Notes: generated by a model not told the origin, from the sequence alone. A stretch of 64,000 bases of DNA from Yaniella halotolerans DSM 15476 (GCF_000420805.1 NZ_ATVQ01000001.1:1488001-1552000), one strand, 5' to 3'. Counted from the first letter of the stretch, positions 51,691-61,389 are shown. Numbers and translations are program-made.

Positions 51691-52075
51691 CGGGCAACGA
51701 GAACTAACTATACTCGTACTTTTTGAAAATGCAAAACCAGTGCGGGTCCTGTTTTTGCAAAAACGAGCTGTGTGGAGGTGAAGTAACGTGTATAAACTCA
51801 TTTTCGCAGGATTGGTGAGGTGCGAAAAGCCCGACAATAGCTCATTTTCCAGGGTTTCAGTATGAAAACCAGTGTCGTTCATCACTTTCTCCCGGTTAGG
51901 TAAAGTGAATCTTGTCTCTGAGCGAAGTTCTGGTGAATCAACTTGGGCGCGGTCAGCGGACAGGCTGCTAAAGTGTGCGACATAGACTCTCGTTCCGACC
52001 GGAACGGTTCGCAGCACGACGACGTGCTGGTATTGTCATGCTGCGGTTGGTAAGTCGATACGAAAAAGGATCCAA
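51691..52075. other. Intergenic region between tRNA-Arg and pckG
   Basis: About 385 bp without a credible gene. It should contain the tRNA promoter and the pckG promoter, and it holds the TTGCAA-centred palindrome at 51751. Confidence 0.5.
51751..51764. promoter_or_regulatory. TTTTTGCAAAAA palindrome upstream of pckG
   Basis: GTTTTTGCAAAAAC is a perfect 14-bp palindrome containing the TTTGCAAA core of RamB sites. It lies about 310 bp before pckG and 60 bp upstream of the tRNA-Arg 5' end, so either gene could be the target. Confidence 0.4.
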
Positions 52076-53923
52076 ATGGTTGAAAACGCCGCCTCCGATC
52101 TGGCTGCACAGGTCGAGGACACCGCACCCACCAATTACGCACCGTTATTGGACTGGGTCAAAGAAATAGCGGAGCTGACCCAACCGGACTCGGTCTACTG
52201 GGTAGATGGTTCGCAGGAAGAAAACGATCGCATCGCCCAAGAAATGGTCGATGCCGGTTCATTGGTCCGACTCACGGACCCACAGTTTCCGAATTCTTAT
52301 GCGGCCTTCTCCGATCCCGCCGATGTTGCGCGCGTCGAATCGCGGACATTTATCTGCTCTGAAAAAGAAGAAGATGCTGGTTTTACCAATAACTGGAAAG
52401 ACCCAGCCGAGATGAAATCCATCCTCAACGATGCATTCGACGGCGCCATGCGTGGCCGCACAATGTACGTTGTCCCATTCGTCATGGGTCCACTGGATGC
52501 TAAAGATCCTAAGTTCGGTGTGGAAATCACCGACAGCCCCTACGTTGTCCTGTCCATGCGCGTCATGGCTCGTATCGGCACAGACGTTTTGAACAAGATT
52601 GCTGAAACTGAAGCATTCTTCGTTCCGGCCTTGCACTCCGTTGGTTCCCCACTGGAGCCAGGTCAAGAAGACGTTACCTGGCCATCAAGCGACACCAAGT
52701 GGATTGTCCACTTCCCGGAGGAGCGTTCAATTGTCTCCTACGGCTCCGGCTACGGCGGCAACGCACTGCTCGGCAAAAAGGCATATGCGCTGCGCATTGC
52801 TTCGGCTATGGCACGTGACGAAGGCTGGATGGCCGAGCACATGCTGATTCTGAAGCTCACCAGCCCAGAAAATGAGTCCTACACGATCACCGGCGCCTTC
52901 CCGTCAGCCACCGGTAAGACCAACCTCGCGCTGATTGATCCAACCTTGGAAGGCTGGACCGCTGAAACACTGGGCGATGACATCGCTTGGATCACGCCCG
53001 ATGAGGATAAGAACCTGCGGGTCGTTAACCCAGAATACGGCTTCTTCGGTGTGGCCCCAGGTACTGGCTGGCACACCAACCCCAACGCGATGCGTGCCAT
53101 CGCCAAGGGGAACACAATCTTCACTAACGTTGCGTTGACTCCAGAAGGTGGCGTTTGGTGGGAAGGCCTTACCAAAGAGAAGCCAGCCAAACTCACCGAC
53201 TGGTTGGGTAACGAGTGGACGCCTGAGTCTATTACCCCGGCAGCGCACCCGAACTCACGGTTCTGCACGCCGATTGACCAGACCGACATGTTGGCTGAGG
53301 AGTACTTCAACCCAGAAGGCATCAAGCTTGACGCGGTCTTGTTCGGTGGTCGTCGTGACAACGCGATCCCGCTGGTGACTGAAGCCCGGTCATGGCAAGA
53401 TGGAGTGTTCAAGGGTGCAACCCTGTCGTCTGCACGCACCGCTGCTGCAGAAGGCAAAGTTGGCGAAGTTCGTCGCGACCCAATGGCGATGCTGCCATTC
53501 ATGGGATACGCAGCAGGCGACTACGTCCAAAATTGGTTGGATATGGAAGACAAGATCGGCGCTGACAATATGCCGCAAATCTTCTTGGTCAACTGGTTCC
53601 GCCGCAATGACGCCGGCAAGATCTCCTGGCCAGGCTTCGGCGAGAACGCTCGTGTCCTGAAATGGGTCGTTGAGCGTCTGCAAGGAAAGGGCAAAGGCAC
53701 CGATACTCCTATCGGCGTCGTTCCTACCCAGGATGCGTTGGACTTGACCGGCTTGGAGATTTCTGAAGACAACCTCATCAACTCGATTAAATTCGACGCG
53801 GATGAATGGCACGACGAAATCCCGATGATAGAAGAATGGTTCGAAAAATTCGGCGATAAACTGCCAGCTGCTATGTCGGACGAACTTGACGGACTCAAGG
53901 ATCGTCTAGGGCTGAACAGCTAG
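52076..53923 (+). CDS. pckG: GTP-dependent phosphoenolpyruvate carboxykinase
   Basis: Converts oxaloacetate and GTP to PEP and CO2, the gluconeogenic exit needed on acetate or propionate. The 615-residue length is that of GTP-type enzymes. [12 protein letters not shown] and [17 protein letters not shown] are canonical. The P-loop reads [11 protein letters not shown] near residue 278, with Thr where GTP-type enzymes normally have a reactive Cys (SACGKTN). ATG 52076 follows AAAGGA. A hairpin ends the gene. Confidence 0.95.
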   Translation: MVENAASDLAAQVEDTAPTNYAPLLDWVKEIAELTQPDSVYWVDGSQEENDRIAQEMVDAGSLVRLTDPQFPNSYAAFSDPADVARVESRTFICSEKEEDAGFTNNWKDPAEMKSILNDAFDGAMRGRTMYVVPFVMGPLDAKDPKFGVEITDSPYVVLSMRVMARIGTDVLNKIAETEAFFVPALHSVGSPLEPGQEDVTWPSSDTKWIVHFPEERSIVSYGSGYGGNALLGKKAYALRIASAMARDEGWMAEHMLILKLTSPENESYTITGAFPSATGKTNLALIDPTLEGWTAETLGDDIAWITPDEDKNLRVVNPEYGFFGVAPGTGWHTNPNAMRAIAKGNTIFTNVALTPEGGVWWEGLTKEKPAKLTDWLGNEWTPESITPAAHPNSRFCTPIDQTDMLAEEYFNPEGIKLDAVLFGGRRDNAIPLVTEARSWQDGVFKGATLSSARTAAAEGKVGEVRRDPMAMLPFMGYAAGDYVQNWLDMEDKIGADNMPQIFLVNWFRRNDAGKISWPGFGENARVLKWVVERLQGKGKGTDTPIGVVPTQDALDLTGLEISEDNLINSIKFDADEWHDEIPMIEEWFEKFGDKLPAAMSDELDGLKDRLGLNS

Positions 53924-53936
53924 TTTTCCACAACAC

Positions 53937-53972
53937 GTCAACCCGGGTCTGCAATAACAGGCCCGGGTTGAC
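53937..53972 (+). terminator. Hairpin after pckG
   Basis: Eleven-bp perfect arms (GTCAACCCGGG and its complement) around a 14-nt loop, without a T-tract. The putative recQ -10 box begins at the next base. Confidence 0.65.
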
Positions 53973-53978
53973 TACGTT
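53973..53978 (+). promoter_or_regulatory. Possible -10 box for recQ
   Basis: TACGTT, then 7 nt, then ATG 53986. An AAAGGG just before the ATG could instead serve as a poorly spaced Shine-Dalgarno. Confidence 0.25.
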
Positions 53979-53985
53979 AAAGGGT

Positions 53986-56043
53986 ATGACACTACGCGCT
54001 GAGGCCACCCAGATTCTTTCCGAACTCGTCGGAAAGCCCGCAGCCTTCCACGAGGGACAGTATGAGGCCATCGAAGCGATCGTCAGTGGGCGGCGCGGAT
54101 TGGTCGTGCAGCGCACCGGGTGGGGAAAATCTGCGGTCTACTTCGTCGCGACAGCACTCCTGAGACGTCGTGGTGGTGGACCCACGTTGATCATCTCTCC
54201 TCTGCTAGCTCTGATGGCAGATCAGGTTGCAGCAGCCCAGCGTGCCGGCATCGTGGCTGAATCAATTAACTCAACCAATGCGGCCGCCTGGAACGTGATT
54301 GCAGGGCAACTGGAACGCGACGAAATCGACGTCTTGCTGATCTCGCCGGAACGTCTCAACAATCCGATGTTTCGTCAGAGTCAGCTGCCCGATCTGATCG
54401 AACGACTGGGGCTCTTGGTCATCGATGAGGCCCATTGCATTTCGGACTGGGGTCACGATTTTCGCCCGGACTATCGCAGAATCGGCTCGGTGATCAGCCA
54501 GTTGGAAACACCAATCCTGGCGACAACAGCAACGGCGAACCAGCGTGTGGTCGACGATGTACTGGAACAACTTGGCAATGACGTCTTCCTAACTCGCGGC
54601 CCGCTAGCCCGCTCGTCGTTGCGACTCTCGGTGTTGCCCCAAGCCGACTCGCAAACCAGAATCGGTTGGCTGGTCGACCATCTGACGCACTTCGAATCCT
54701 CGGGCATTGTATATACGCTTACGGTCGCTGCTGCCCACGACGTCGCAGAAGCCCTCCAAGCAGCCGGGCATAATGTGGCCGCATATACGGGCGCGACCGC
54801 ACCAGAAGAGCGCACCGAGCTAGAACAAGCATTGAAAGATAACCGAGTCAAAGCACTGATTGCCACGTCGGCTCTGGGCATGGGATTCGATAAGCCAGAC
54901 CTTGGATTTGTCGTTCATTTTGGCGCACCGTCATCTCCGGTTTCCTACTACCAACATATCGGTCGTGCCGGACGTGGGACCGACCACGCCGAGGCGGTGC
55001 TCCTACCCGGTGTGGAAGACCAACGGATCTGGGAATACTTTGCGACAGCATCAATGCCAGACGAAGGGATCGCTAAGCAGGTTCTGGAAGCCACACAGCA
55101 GCCGCTTTCTATACCTGCACTGTCGGCCAGGGTAGACCTATCGCCGTCACGGCTGGAACTGTTGATTAAGATTCTCGCCGTTGATGACGCCATCGTTCGA
55201 GTTCAAGGCGGCTGGCAGGCCACCGGCACGCCCTGGCACTACGATGCCGAACGCTACGAGCATGTGGCAGCCCAACGTGTTGCCGAACAAAATCTGATGT
55301 TGGAATACCAGCGCACCGAGCAGTGTCGTATGCAGTATCTTTCACAGACATTAGATGACCCCTACGCCCAAGCGTGCGGCCGGTGCGATAACTGCGTGGG
55401 CGCCTGGCTTACACTTGAGATTTCTGCGGACGCCCGCAACTACGCGCAACAGGTCTTGGCACGGCCGGGGGTCGACATTGCGCCGCGAAAGATGTGGCCT
55501 ACCGGTCTGGACAATCTTGGAATCAACCTCAAAGGAAAAATCAAACAGCAACATCTCCCGGGGCGGGCACTCGCCCGCCTGACAGATCTCGGCTGGGGCA
55601 CCACGCTGCGTCAACTCCAAGATGCTGATGATCAGCCTGTTACCGATGCCATGGTGCAAGGCTTGGTCCAAGTCTTGGCGGACTGGGACTGGGCTCAGCG
55701 TCCCATTGCCGTCGTTGCGATGCCATCGCCAAACCGACCACAACTGGTGGGGTCCCTGGCACAGGCTATCGCAAGCATTGGCCAGTTACCGTACCTCGGT
55801 GAGTTGCAATGGAACGGTCCGGTCCATCCTCCGGCTGCCAACAGCGCGTTCCGCTTAGCTCAAGTGCATAATCGGTATAGCGTGCCTGCGCAACTCCAAG
55901 AGGCGTTGAACAGTGCACCACAAGGGCCACTGCTGCTCGTCGACGATATTGCCTCGACCAAGTGGTCCTTGACCGTAGCATCTGCGACGCTGCTGCGGGC
56001 TGGCGCCGACAGTGTCCTCCCACTGACGCTTGGCATCGCCTAA
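53986..56043 (+). CDS. recQ: RecQ-family helicase fused to a phosphoribosyltransferase-like domain
   Basis: A 685-residue RecQ-type helicase. It has QRTGWGKSAVYF (motif I), DEAHCISDWGHDFRPDYRR (II), TATANQRV (III), ATSALGMGFDKPDL (V) and QHIGRAGRG (VI). A zinc cluster (CRMQYLSQ, CGRCDNC) follows. The last 110 residues form a ComF-like phosphoribosyltransferase domain (VVAMPSPNRPQLVGSLAQAI; GPLLLVDDIASTKWSLTVAS). Such fusions occur in actinobacteria. ATG 53986 is chosen; its stop overlaps manB by 4 bp. Confidence 0.9.
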   Translation: MTLRAEATQILSELVGKPAAFHEGQYEAIEAIVSGRRGLVVQRTGWGKSAVYFVATALLRRRGGGPTLIISPLLALMADQVAAAQRAGIVAESINSTNAAAWNVIAGQLERDEIDVLLISPERLNNPMFRQSQLPDLIERLGLLVIDEAHCISDWGHDFRPDYRRIGSVISQLETPILATTATANQRVVDDVLEQLGNDVFLTRGPLARSSLRLSVLPQADSQTRIGWLVDHLTHFESSGIVYTLTVAAAHDVAEALQAAGHNVAAYTGATAPEERTELEQALKDNRVKALIATSALGMGFDKPDLGFVVHFGAPSSPVSYYQHIGRAGRGTDHAEAVLLPGVEDQRIWEYFATASMPDEGIAKQVLEATQQPLSIPALSARVDLSPSRLELLIKILAVDDAIVRVQGGWQATGTPWHYDAERYEHVAAQRVAEQNLMLEYQRTEQCRMQYLSQTLDDPYAQACGRCDNCVGAWLTLEISADARNYAQQVLARPGVDIAPRKMWPTGLDNLGINLKGKIKQQHLPGRALARLTDLGWGTTLRQLQDADDQPVTDAMVQGLVQVLADWDWAQRPIAVVAMPSPNRPQLVGSLAQAIASIGQLPYLGELQWNGPVHPPAANSAFRLAQVHNRYSVPAQLQEALNSAPQGPLLLVDDIASTKWSLTVASATLLRAGADSVLPLTLGIA

Positions 56044-57458
56044 GCGCGGAGGATCCCCAGCACGGTGTCTCGGAGCCACACCATCGTAGATGGATCGGCA
56101 GCTTCAGCATTGAACCGCAGCAAGGGTTCGGTATTCGACGGGCGGAGATTAAACCACCAATCGCCATTGGTCGCTGCCATCGTCGTGCCGTCAATGGTCG
56201 AAATAGTGGTTTCAACACCGGGGTCGAATTCGGCGAGCACCTGAGCGATCGAACCGGCTTGGTCTGCGACTTGCGAGTTGATCTCCCCGGAAGCAACGTA
56301 TGGGGTGTACTCGGCTGCCAAGGAGGAAGCGGTGGCGGTGGTTGATCCCAGCATCGCTAAGACGTGCATGGCCGCTAACATGCCGGTATCGGCATTGAAA
56401 AAGTCGCGGAAATAATAGTGCGCAGAGTGCTCGCCGCCAAACACCGCGGAATGCTCGGCCATGTAGGCCTTGATGAACGAGTGCCCTACACGAGTTTCAA
56501 CCGCTCGACCACCTGCAGCCTCAACTGCTTCGGGCACAACCTTTGATGTGATGAGGTTGTAAATAATCACCGGGGTGGTCTCACCGGCATTTTGAGCTCG
56601 TGCGATCTCTCGTACCGCAACCATGGCCGTGATGGCCGATGGGGTTACCGGTTCGCCTCGCTCATCAATCACAAAACAGCGGTCTGCATCGCCGTCGAAT
56701 GCTAAACCAAGATCCGCGCCATGCTCACGCACCGCGTTCTGCAGATCGACTAAGTTGGCCGGTTCAATAGGATTGGCCGGGTGGTTAGGGAAGGTCCCGT
56801 CTAATTCAAAATACAACGGGATGATGTCAATAGGTAGTGAGCTCAACACCTTATCGCCCAGAACCGCAGGGGTGGTGTACCCAGCCATGCCATTTCCTGC
56901 ATCGACCACAACTTTTAGCGGACGAATGTTCGATAGATCTACGAGCGAGCGTAGATATTCTGCGTAGCCGGTGAGCGTATCGCGCTGCGAAACTTCGCCT
57001 GCTTCAGCTACGGATTCGACAAACCCGGCGTCCAAATAACTTTGCGCCTTGGCTTGGATCTCCGCCAAGCCAGTATCTGCTGAAATGGGGACGGCAGCAG
57101 CACGGGTCATTTTTATGCCGTTGTAGCCGGCGGGGTTATGCGAGGCAGTGAACACCACGCCCGGAGCGTTCAGTACACCCGAGGCGTGATACAACATATC
57201 GGTGGAGATCAATCCCAGCTGTTCAACATCTGCACCTGCGGCTGCGGCGCCGCGGGTAAATGCTGCCACATAGTCTTCCGATGAAGGGCGCATATCACCA
57301 CCAACGAGTACCCGGTCAGCACCGGTCACCGCAACGAATGCGAATCCGACCGCTAACGCTACGTCAGCATTGATGGTTTCGTCTTCGATACCGCGGACGT
57401 CGTAGGCTTTAAAACTATCGGCTAAATTCATTTTGGGGAGATCAAAAGCAAGCTTCAC
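56040..57458 (-). CDS. manB: Phosphomannomutase/phosphoglucomutase
   Basis: Interconverts hexose 6- and 1-phosphates for sugar-nucleotide synthesis. The catalytic phosphoserine motif is VFTASHNPAGYNGIK, the metal loop DGDADR and the phosphate-binding RPSNTEPLLRFNAE. GTG 57458 is proposed because TAGACT lies 8 nt upstream and the resulting N-terminus (AFDLPKMNLADSFKAYDVRG) fits relatives; ATG 57431 is the alternative. It is divergent from the MFS gene. Confidence 0.92.
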   Translation of the reverse strand: MKLAFDLPKMNLADSFKAYDVRGIEDETINADVALAVGFAFVAVTGADRVLVGGDMRPSSEDYVAAFTRGAAAAGADVEQLGLISTDMLYHASGVLNAPGVVFTASHNPAGYNGIKMTRAAAVPISADTGLAEIQAKAQSYLDAGFVESVAEAGEVSQRDTLTGYAEYLRSLVDLSNIRPLKVVVDAGNGMAGYTTPAVLGDKVLSSLPIDIIPLYFELDGTFPNHPANPIEPANLVDLQNAVREHGADLGLAFDGDADRCFVIDERGEPVTPSAITAMVAVREIARAQNAGETTPVIIYNLITSKVVPEAVEAAGGRAVETRVGHSFIKAYMAEHSAVFGGEHSAHYYFRDFFNADTGMLAAMHVLAMLGSTTATASSLAAEYTPYVASGEINSQVADQAGSIAQVLAEFDPGVETTISTIDGTTMAATNGDWWFNLRPSNTEPLLRFNAEAADPSTMVWLRDTVLGILRA

Positions 57459-57522
57459 GATTTCTGAGTCTAGCCTCAAACCACACCGGCACATAAAACC
57501 TCGTTGCGGCAGAAAGGCAGCC

Positions 57523-58791
57523 ATGCACCAGTTCCAGTTTCCGGGGCCACAGACCGGAGAAACATGGCTGGGACACGTTCCCAAAACGGCGAGCTTCCGA
57601 CGGTTGATGATCGGTCTATTCTTCGCCGGCGTCGCAACCTTTGCACAGCTCTATTCACCTCAGGGACTGCTGCCCCTGATCGCTGCAGACCTGCAAGCTA
57701 GCGCGGATCAAGCCGCGCTGCTGGTATCTGCTTCTACGATTGGTCTGGCAGCGGCTGTTATTCCGTGGTCATTTGTGGGTGACAGGCTCGGACGGAAACC
57801 AGCCATGACGATTTCTATTATTACCGCCTGTTTATTCGGTATTGGCGCCACACTTGCGCCGACCTTCGGCGTGATTCTGCTGTTTCGGGTGTTAGAAGGC
57901 ATGGCACTGGGTGGTGTGCCAGCGCTGGCAATGGCCTATCTGAATGAGGAAGTCCACCCGCAAGCCACCGGTCAATCAGCCGGGACGTTCATCGCGGGGA
58001 CGGTACTCGGCGGGCTCCTAGGTCGTGTCGTGGCAGCCCCCATAGGGGAGTGGTACCACTGGCGTATGGGCATGGGGGTAGTGTTGGCGCTTGCGGTGGC
58101 TTCGGCCGTCTGCTTTCTGCTCCTCACTCCAGCGGCGAGAAAATTTCAACCCACAAAGTCTTCCCCGCGTAAAGCCATCGCAGCGATTACCACCAATTTG
58201 CGCTCCGCGGTGCTCAACGTCATGTACCTGCAGGGCATGTTACTGATGGGCGGATTCGTGGCCGTCTACAATTTCTTGGGATTCCACCTCATAGAAGAGC
58301 CATTCAATTTGCCGGTCTCTGTGGTGTCGCTGCTCTTTTTGGCCTATCTCATGGGCACTTTCACGTCACCGTGGGCAGGTGCTCTGGCGACTAGATATCG
58401 GCCTTCTCGAGTGCTGATGGTACTGACTCTACTGATGATTACGGGAATCCTGCTCACACTCGTTCCCAACCTCTGGGTAGTATTGCTCGGGCTACTGGTA
58501 TTTACCGGTGCATTTTTCGGAGCACATTCCGTCGCATCCGGTTGGGCCGGAGCTGCGGCAGAAGGCGGAAGAGCCCAGTCAACGTCGCTATACAACCTCT
58601 GTTACTACACCGGATCGTCAGTTTTTGGTTGGCTCGGCGGCATCTTTTTGATCCATTATGGATGGACTGGAACAGTGCTGATGACCGCCGGTTTGGCACT
58701 GTTGGCGCTGACTGCCACGGCGCTGTTATACGTTTTTGTTGTCCGACCGCGAATTAAAGCGGTCCGAGAGCCGAACTCGACACGCGCTTGA
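57523..58791 (+). CDS. MFS transporter (YnfM-like)
   Basis: A major facilitator of 422 residues with twelve helices. The loop 2-3 motif is GDRLGRKPAMTISI, and the N-terminus (GLFFAGVATFAQLYSPQGLL) is typical of YnfM/arabinose-efflux-like proteins. The substrate is unknown. ATG 57523 has AAAGG 5 nt upstream; the frame opens earlier but would overlap the manB start. Confidence 0.85.
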   Translation: MHQFQFPGPQTGETWLGHVPKTASFRRLMIGLFFAGVATFAQLYSPQGLLPLIAADLQASADQAALLVSASTIGLAAAVIPWSFVGDRLGRKPAMTISIITACLFGIGATLAPTFGVILLFRVLEGMALGGVPALAMAYLNEEVHPQATGQSAGTFIAGTVLGGLLGRVVAAPIGEWYHWRMGMGVVLALAVASAVCFLLLTPAARKFQPTKSSPRKAIAAITTNLRSAVLNVMYLQGMLLMGGFVAVYNFLGFHLIEEPFNLPVSVVSLLFLAYLMGTFTSPWAGALATRYRPSRVLMVLTLLMITGILLTLVPNLWVVLLGLLVFTGAFFGAHSVASGWAGAAAEGGRAQSTSLYNLCYYTGSSVFGWLGGIFLIHYGWTGTVLMTAGLALLALTATALLYVFVVRPRIKAVREPNSTRA

Positions 58792-58802
58792 CAACTTGAC
58801 AG

Positions 58803-58808
58803 TACAAT
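58803..58808 (+). promoter_or_regulatory. -10 box for the gene at 58816
   Basis: TACAAT, then AGGCGGC, then ATG. The 7-nt spacing fits a leaderless start, though AGGCGG could also serve as a ribosome-binding site. Confidence 0.35.
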
Positions 58809-58815
58809 AGGCGGC

Positions 58816-59508
58816 ATGGAATTCATTATCCCGCTCTTGCTGCTTGCGGTCTCGGCTTTATTGGTGTGGGGCATCATCGCCTTTCTCGGTCGCTCATCAG
58901 GCCTACAGAACACAACCGCAGGTTCACGCGGTAAGTCGCCGGCGCTCTTTGACCGTATGTCCGAAGAAGGCGCATCTGCTGCTGCCCGACGCCTAGACGA
59001 AGAGTCTCACAACAAGGTCTATCGTTACCTTGCTGTTGGACAGCTTGCCCAGGCGGCAGAGGTCTACCACAAAGCGACCGGAGTGGGACGGATTGAGGCG
59101 TTTGTCGATGTCCAAGCGCTGTATCAGTTCCCGCAAGAGCATGTGGAAGATGCCGAAGAATCGGTTCCACTGGAAGATGTGGCAGGCTCGGATCCGTTTG
59201 TCCCAGCGGATGAACAGGAAGTCACCGATCTCACGGTGCCTGATGAGTGGTTAGAGCTCAGTGAGCCGGCCAAGCAGCAAGGCTTCGAAGTGCAAATTAG
59301 TCGGGATTCCGAAACAATCTCTATGTCGTCGGAGGAATTGCCTCCGTGGATTCGCGATCAGATTGAGGCGATGGTCCGCGACGAGCGGCTTGATGATGCA
59401 GCAGAAACCCTGACCGAACATACGGTGTTGCAGCAGACCGAGGCGCAGGATCTCATTAAAATTATCGCGCAACAGATTCACGCTGCGGACGATGACAGCA
59501 AAGAGTAA
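58816..59508 (+). CDS. Hypothetical membrane-anchored acidic protein
   Basis: A 230-residue protein with one N-terminal transmembrane helix (EFIIPLLLLAVSALLVWGII). A cytoplasmic part follows with a TPR-like helical pair (RYLAVGQLAQAAEVYHKATG), a disordered acidic linker, and a C-terminal helical bundle (IEAMVRDERLDDAAETLTEH). I do not recognise the family. It ends before a strong terminator. Confidence 0.65.
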   Translation: MEFIIPLLLLAVSALLVWGIIAFLGRSSGLQNTTAGSRGKSPALFDRMSEEGASAAARRLDEESHNKVYRYLAVGQLAQAAEVYHKATGVGRIEAFVDVQALYQFPQEHVEDAEESVPLEDVAGSDPFVPADEQEVTDLTVPDEWLELSEPAKQQGFEVQISRDSETISMSSEELPPWIRDQIEAMVRDERLDDAAETLTEHTVLQQTEAQDLIKIIAQQIHAADDDSKE

Positions 59509-59525
59509 TGACGTTTGCCCAATGA

Positions 59526-59555
59526 AAAAGCTCCCTGTTTATACAGGGAGCTTTT
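59526..59555. terminator. Convergent bidirectional terminator
   Basis: AAAAGCTCCCTGT pairs perfectly with ACAGGGAGCTTTT around a 4-nt loop, with A and T tracts for both directions. Confidence 0.92.
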
Positions 59556-59565
59556 CTATGGTCGC

Positions 59566-59880
59566 TTAGACGTCGTCCTCGGCAGCCGGTCCGCCTTCAC
59601 CTTCCCAGCGGTCTATCTGCTTGGCTTTTGAACTGGAGTGTTTCAGCCGTACGCCATAGCCGCCGGCTTGCGAATCCGGTAAGAACAGTGCGCCGTGTTC
59701 GATGAGTACGGCTTTGATTGCTTGCTCCTGCTCTTCGGGTAACGAAATGACACCACGTTCAAACTTCCGAATCTCATCGCGTTCGATACCTGTTTCGTCA
59801 GCTATATACCACGTCGAGATGCCGACCAGGGCACGACCCGCCCTCGCCAGGTTGGAGTTGAATACGTCTTGAATAGTCAT
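59566..59880 (-). CDS. Small XRE-like helix-turn-helix protein
   Basis: A 104-residue protein with an XRE-type fold (NLARAGRALVGISTWYIADE, then TGIERDEIRKFERG). It ends in the ALFLPDSQAGGYGVRLK strand seen in many small HTH regulators, plus a charged tail. ATG 59880 lies 5 nt after GGGAG. It follows the dehydrogenase gene by 12 nt and probably shares its message. Confidence 0.75.
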   Translation of the reverse strand: MTIQDVFNSNLARAGRALVGISTWYIADETGIERDEIRKFERGVISLPEEQEQAIKAVLIEHGALFLPDSQAGGYGVRLKHSSSKAKQIDRWEGEGGPAAEDDV

Positions 59881-59892
59881 CACGACTCCCAT

Positions 59893-60960
59893 CTATTGAT
59901 CAATTTTGACCAAGATCTTTACTTCAGTTTCGCCCGCGTCGCGAAGCTTCCGCAAGCCTTGATCCACCACGTCATCCATGTCTATGACAGAACTAATAAA
60001 TTGACGAACATTCAATTTTCCAGACAGAACAAGGTCAATGGCTTCGCCGTGCACATTAGCGTAGCCGATCGATGACCCCATCGTCCGTTCTTGCATTGTC
60101 AGTGCATCGGCAACTGCAAACATAATTGCTTCTGGATATACCGCAACGATCTCAACGTGTCCGGTTGGCCGGACCACCTCGAACATCTGATTGAAGACAA
60201 CTTCGACGCCAGCACAGTCAAAAGCAAAGGCCGCGCCTACGCCATCGGTGGCATCCTGGACGACATTCAGCAGTGATTCCTTAGTGGGGTCAACAACGCG
60301 ATCTGCGTAACCAGCATCTCTAGCAATCTGCTGACGAGCTGTAGATACTTCGGACAGAATCACATTGAGCCCCTTGGCTTTTAGCACGGCGGTCACTAAC
60401 TGTCCGATCGGGCCCCCACCGCCGACCACGGCCGTCTCTCCCGCCAGGACGCCCGCCCGGTTGACGGCATTCAGCGCTACCGCCAAGGGTTCAATCAGGG
60501 CGCCTTCTTCGAGTGACATGTCACCGATTCCGTGTACCCAACGTTGTTCGACCACAATCGACTGGGCCATCCCGCCGCCCCGTCCAGAGATGCCGATGAA
60601 GCCCATGTCTTCACACAGGTTGTATTGTCCTTGTTGGCAAGCCCAGCAGGTGCCATCGACCATTAGAGGTTCTACGACCACGCGATCGCCAACCTTCACA
60701 TGATCGACGTCGTGTGCGATTTCAGTAACGACGCCTGAGAATTCGTGACCGAACACCACGGGAAGGACTTCACCCGAAAGTGCATGCGGTTCATGTTCTG
60801 TAGGAGCTGGCGGGAACGGTCCGGAGAAAAACAGGGAGAGGTCAGACCCGCACAGGCCATTGAACGCCGGAGCAATTTTTACTGCGCCATCGACGAGTTC
60901 AGGTTCTGGAATATCTTCGATACGGACGTCTTCCGTTCCGTAGTATCTGACTGCTTTCAA
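59893..60960 (-). CDS. Butanediol-dehydrogenase-like zinc alcohol dehydrogenase
   Basis: A 355-residue medium-chain dehydrogenase resembling (R,R)-butanediol dehydrogenase. The catalytic zinc region is NGLCGSDLSLF and GHEFSGVV; the structural loop is DGTCWACQQGQYNLCEDMGF, lacking the usual first Cys; the Rossmann motif is VVGGGGPIGQLV. TTG 60960 (MKAVRYYG) is preferred, with AGAGGTGG 5 nt upstream; GTG 60969 is the alternative. A TGTATACA operator lies 140 bp upstream, so it may belong to the GntR regulon. Confidence 0.88.
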   Translation of the reverse strand: MKAVRYYGTEDVRIEDIPEPELVDGAVKIAPAFNGLCGSDLSLFFSGPFPPAPTEHEPHALSGEVLPVVFGHEFSGVVTEIAHDVDHVKVGDRVVVEPLMVDGTCWACQQGQYNLCEDMGFIGISGRGGGMAQSIVVEQRWVHGIGDMSLEEGALIEPLAVALNAVNRAGVLAGETAVVGGGGPIGQLVTAVLKAKGLNVILSEVSTARQQIARDAGYADRVVDPTKESLLNVVQDATDGVGAAFAFDCAGVEVVFNQMFEVVRPTGHVEIVAVYPEAIMFAVADALTMQERTMGSSIGYANVHGEAIDLVLSGKLNVRQFISSVIDMDDVVDQGLRKLRDAGETEVKILVKIDQ

Positions 60961-61100
60961 TGCAACCACCTCTCACAAAACGGTGGAATATGCTTCTGCT
61001 CCTAGTCTTTCACTAGGGCTGTTGTCCTTCAAGACTGCTGTTCTTCAGGCGGAATGTTGTGGCGCGGTGCAGGAAATTATTCGGGGGCTATTCTGCCGCT

Positions 61101-61110
61101 ATGTATACAT
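61101..61110. promoter_or_regulatory. GntR operator candidate 3
   Basis: ATGTATACAT, a perfect 10-bp palindrome with the same TGTATACA core found before the GntR-prp operon. It lies 140 bp upstream of the dehydrogenase start. Confidence 0.5.
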
Positions 61111-61262
61111 AACCACGTATGGTGCTGAAAAGAGGACATTATTCGTTGGCCAGAAGACGCTGGGAAATACTCCGTGAAGCGGCCCCTATCGGAGGCCGGA
61201 AAAACTAGGTGGCACTCAACTGTCGCCAAGGCGTTCGCCGAATAAAGTGCCTTAGCCGTCAA

Positions 61263-61293
61263 AGCCCTGCAAACTCAATGAGTCTGCAGGGCT
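61263..61293 (-). terminator. Terminator of tRNA-Ser(GCU)
   Basis: AGCCCTGCA pairs with TGCAGGGCT just 3' of the tRNA on the minus strand, followed by TTTG. Confidence 0.75.
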
Positions 61294-61297
61294 GTAT

Positions 61298-61389
61298 TGG
61301 CGGAGGCGGGGGGATTCGAACCCCCGGTCCGCGTTTAAACAGACCCTTCATTAGCAGTGAAGTCCAATCGGCCTCTCTGGCACGCCTCC
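61298..61389 (-). tRNA. tRNA-Ser(GCU)
   Basis: A class II tRNA with a long variable arm. The acceptor stem is GGAGGCG/CGCCTCC with G73 and an encoded CCA. The anticodon loop CTGCTAA gives GCU, reading AGC and AGU. Confidence 0.93.

Larger units (their letters stand above)
60961..61297. other. Intergenic region between dehydrogenase and tRNA-Ser
   Basis: About 337 bp without a gene. It contains a perfect ATGTATACAT palindrome at 61101-61110 and the tRNA terminator hairpin at 61263-61293. Confidence 0.5.
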
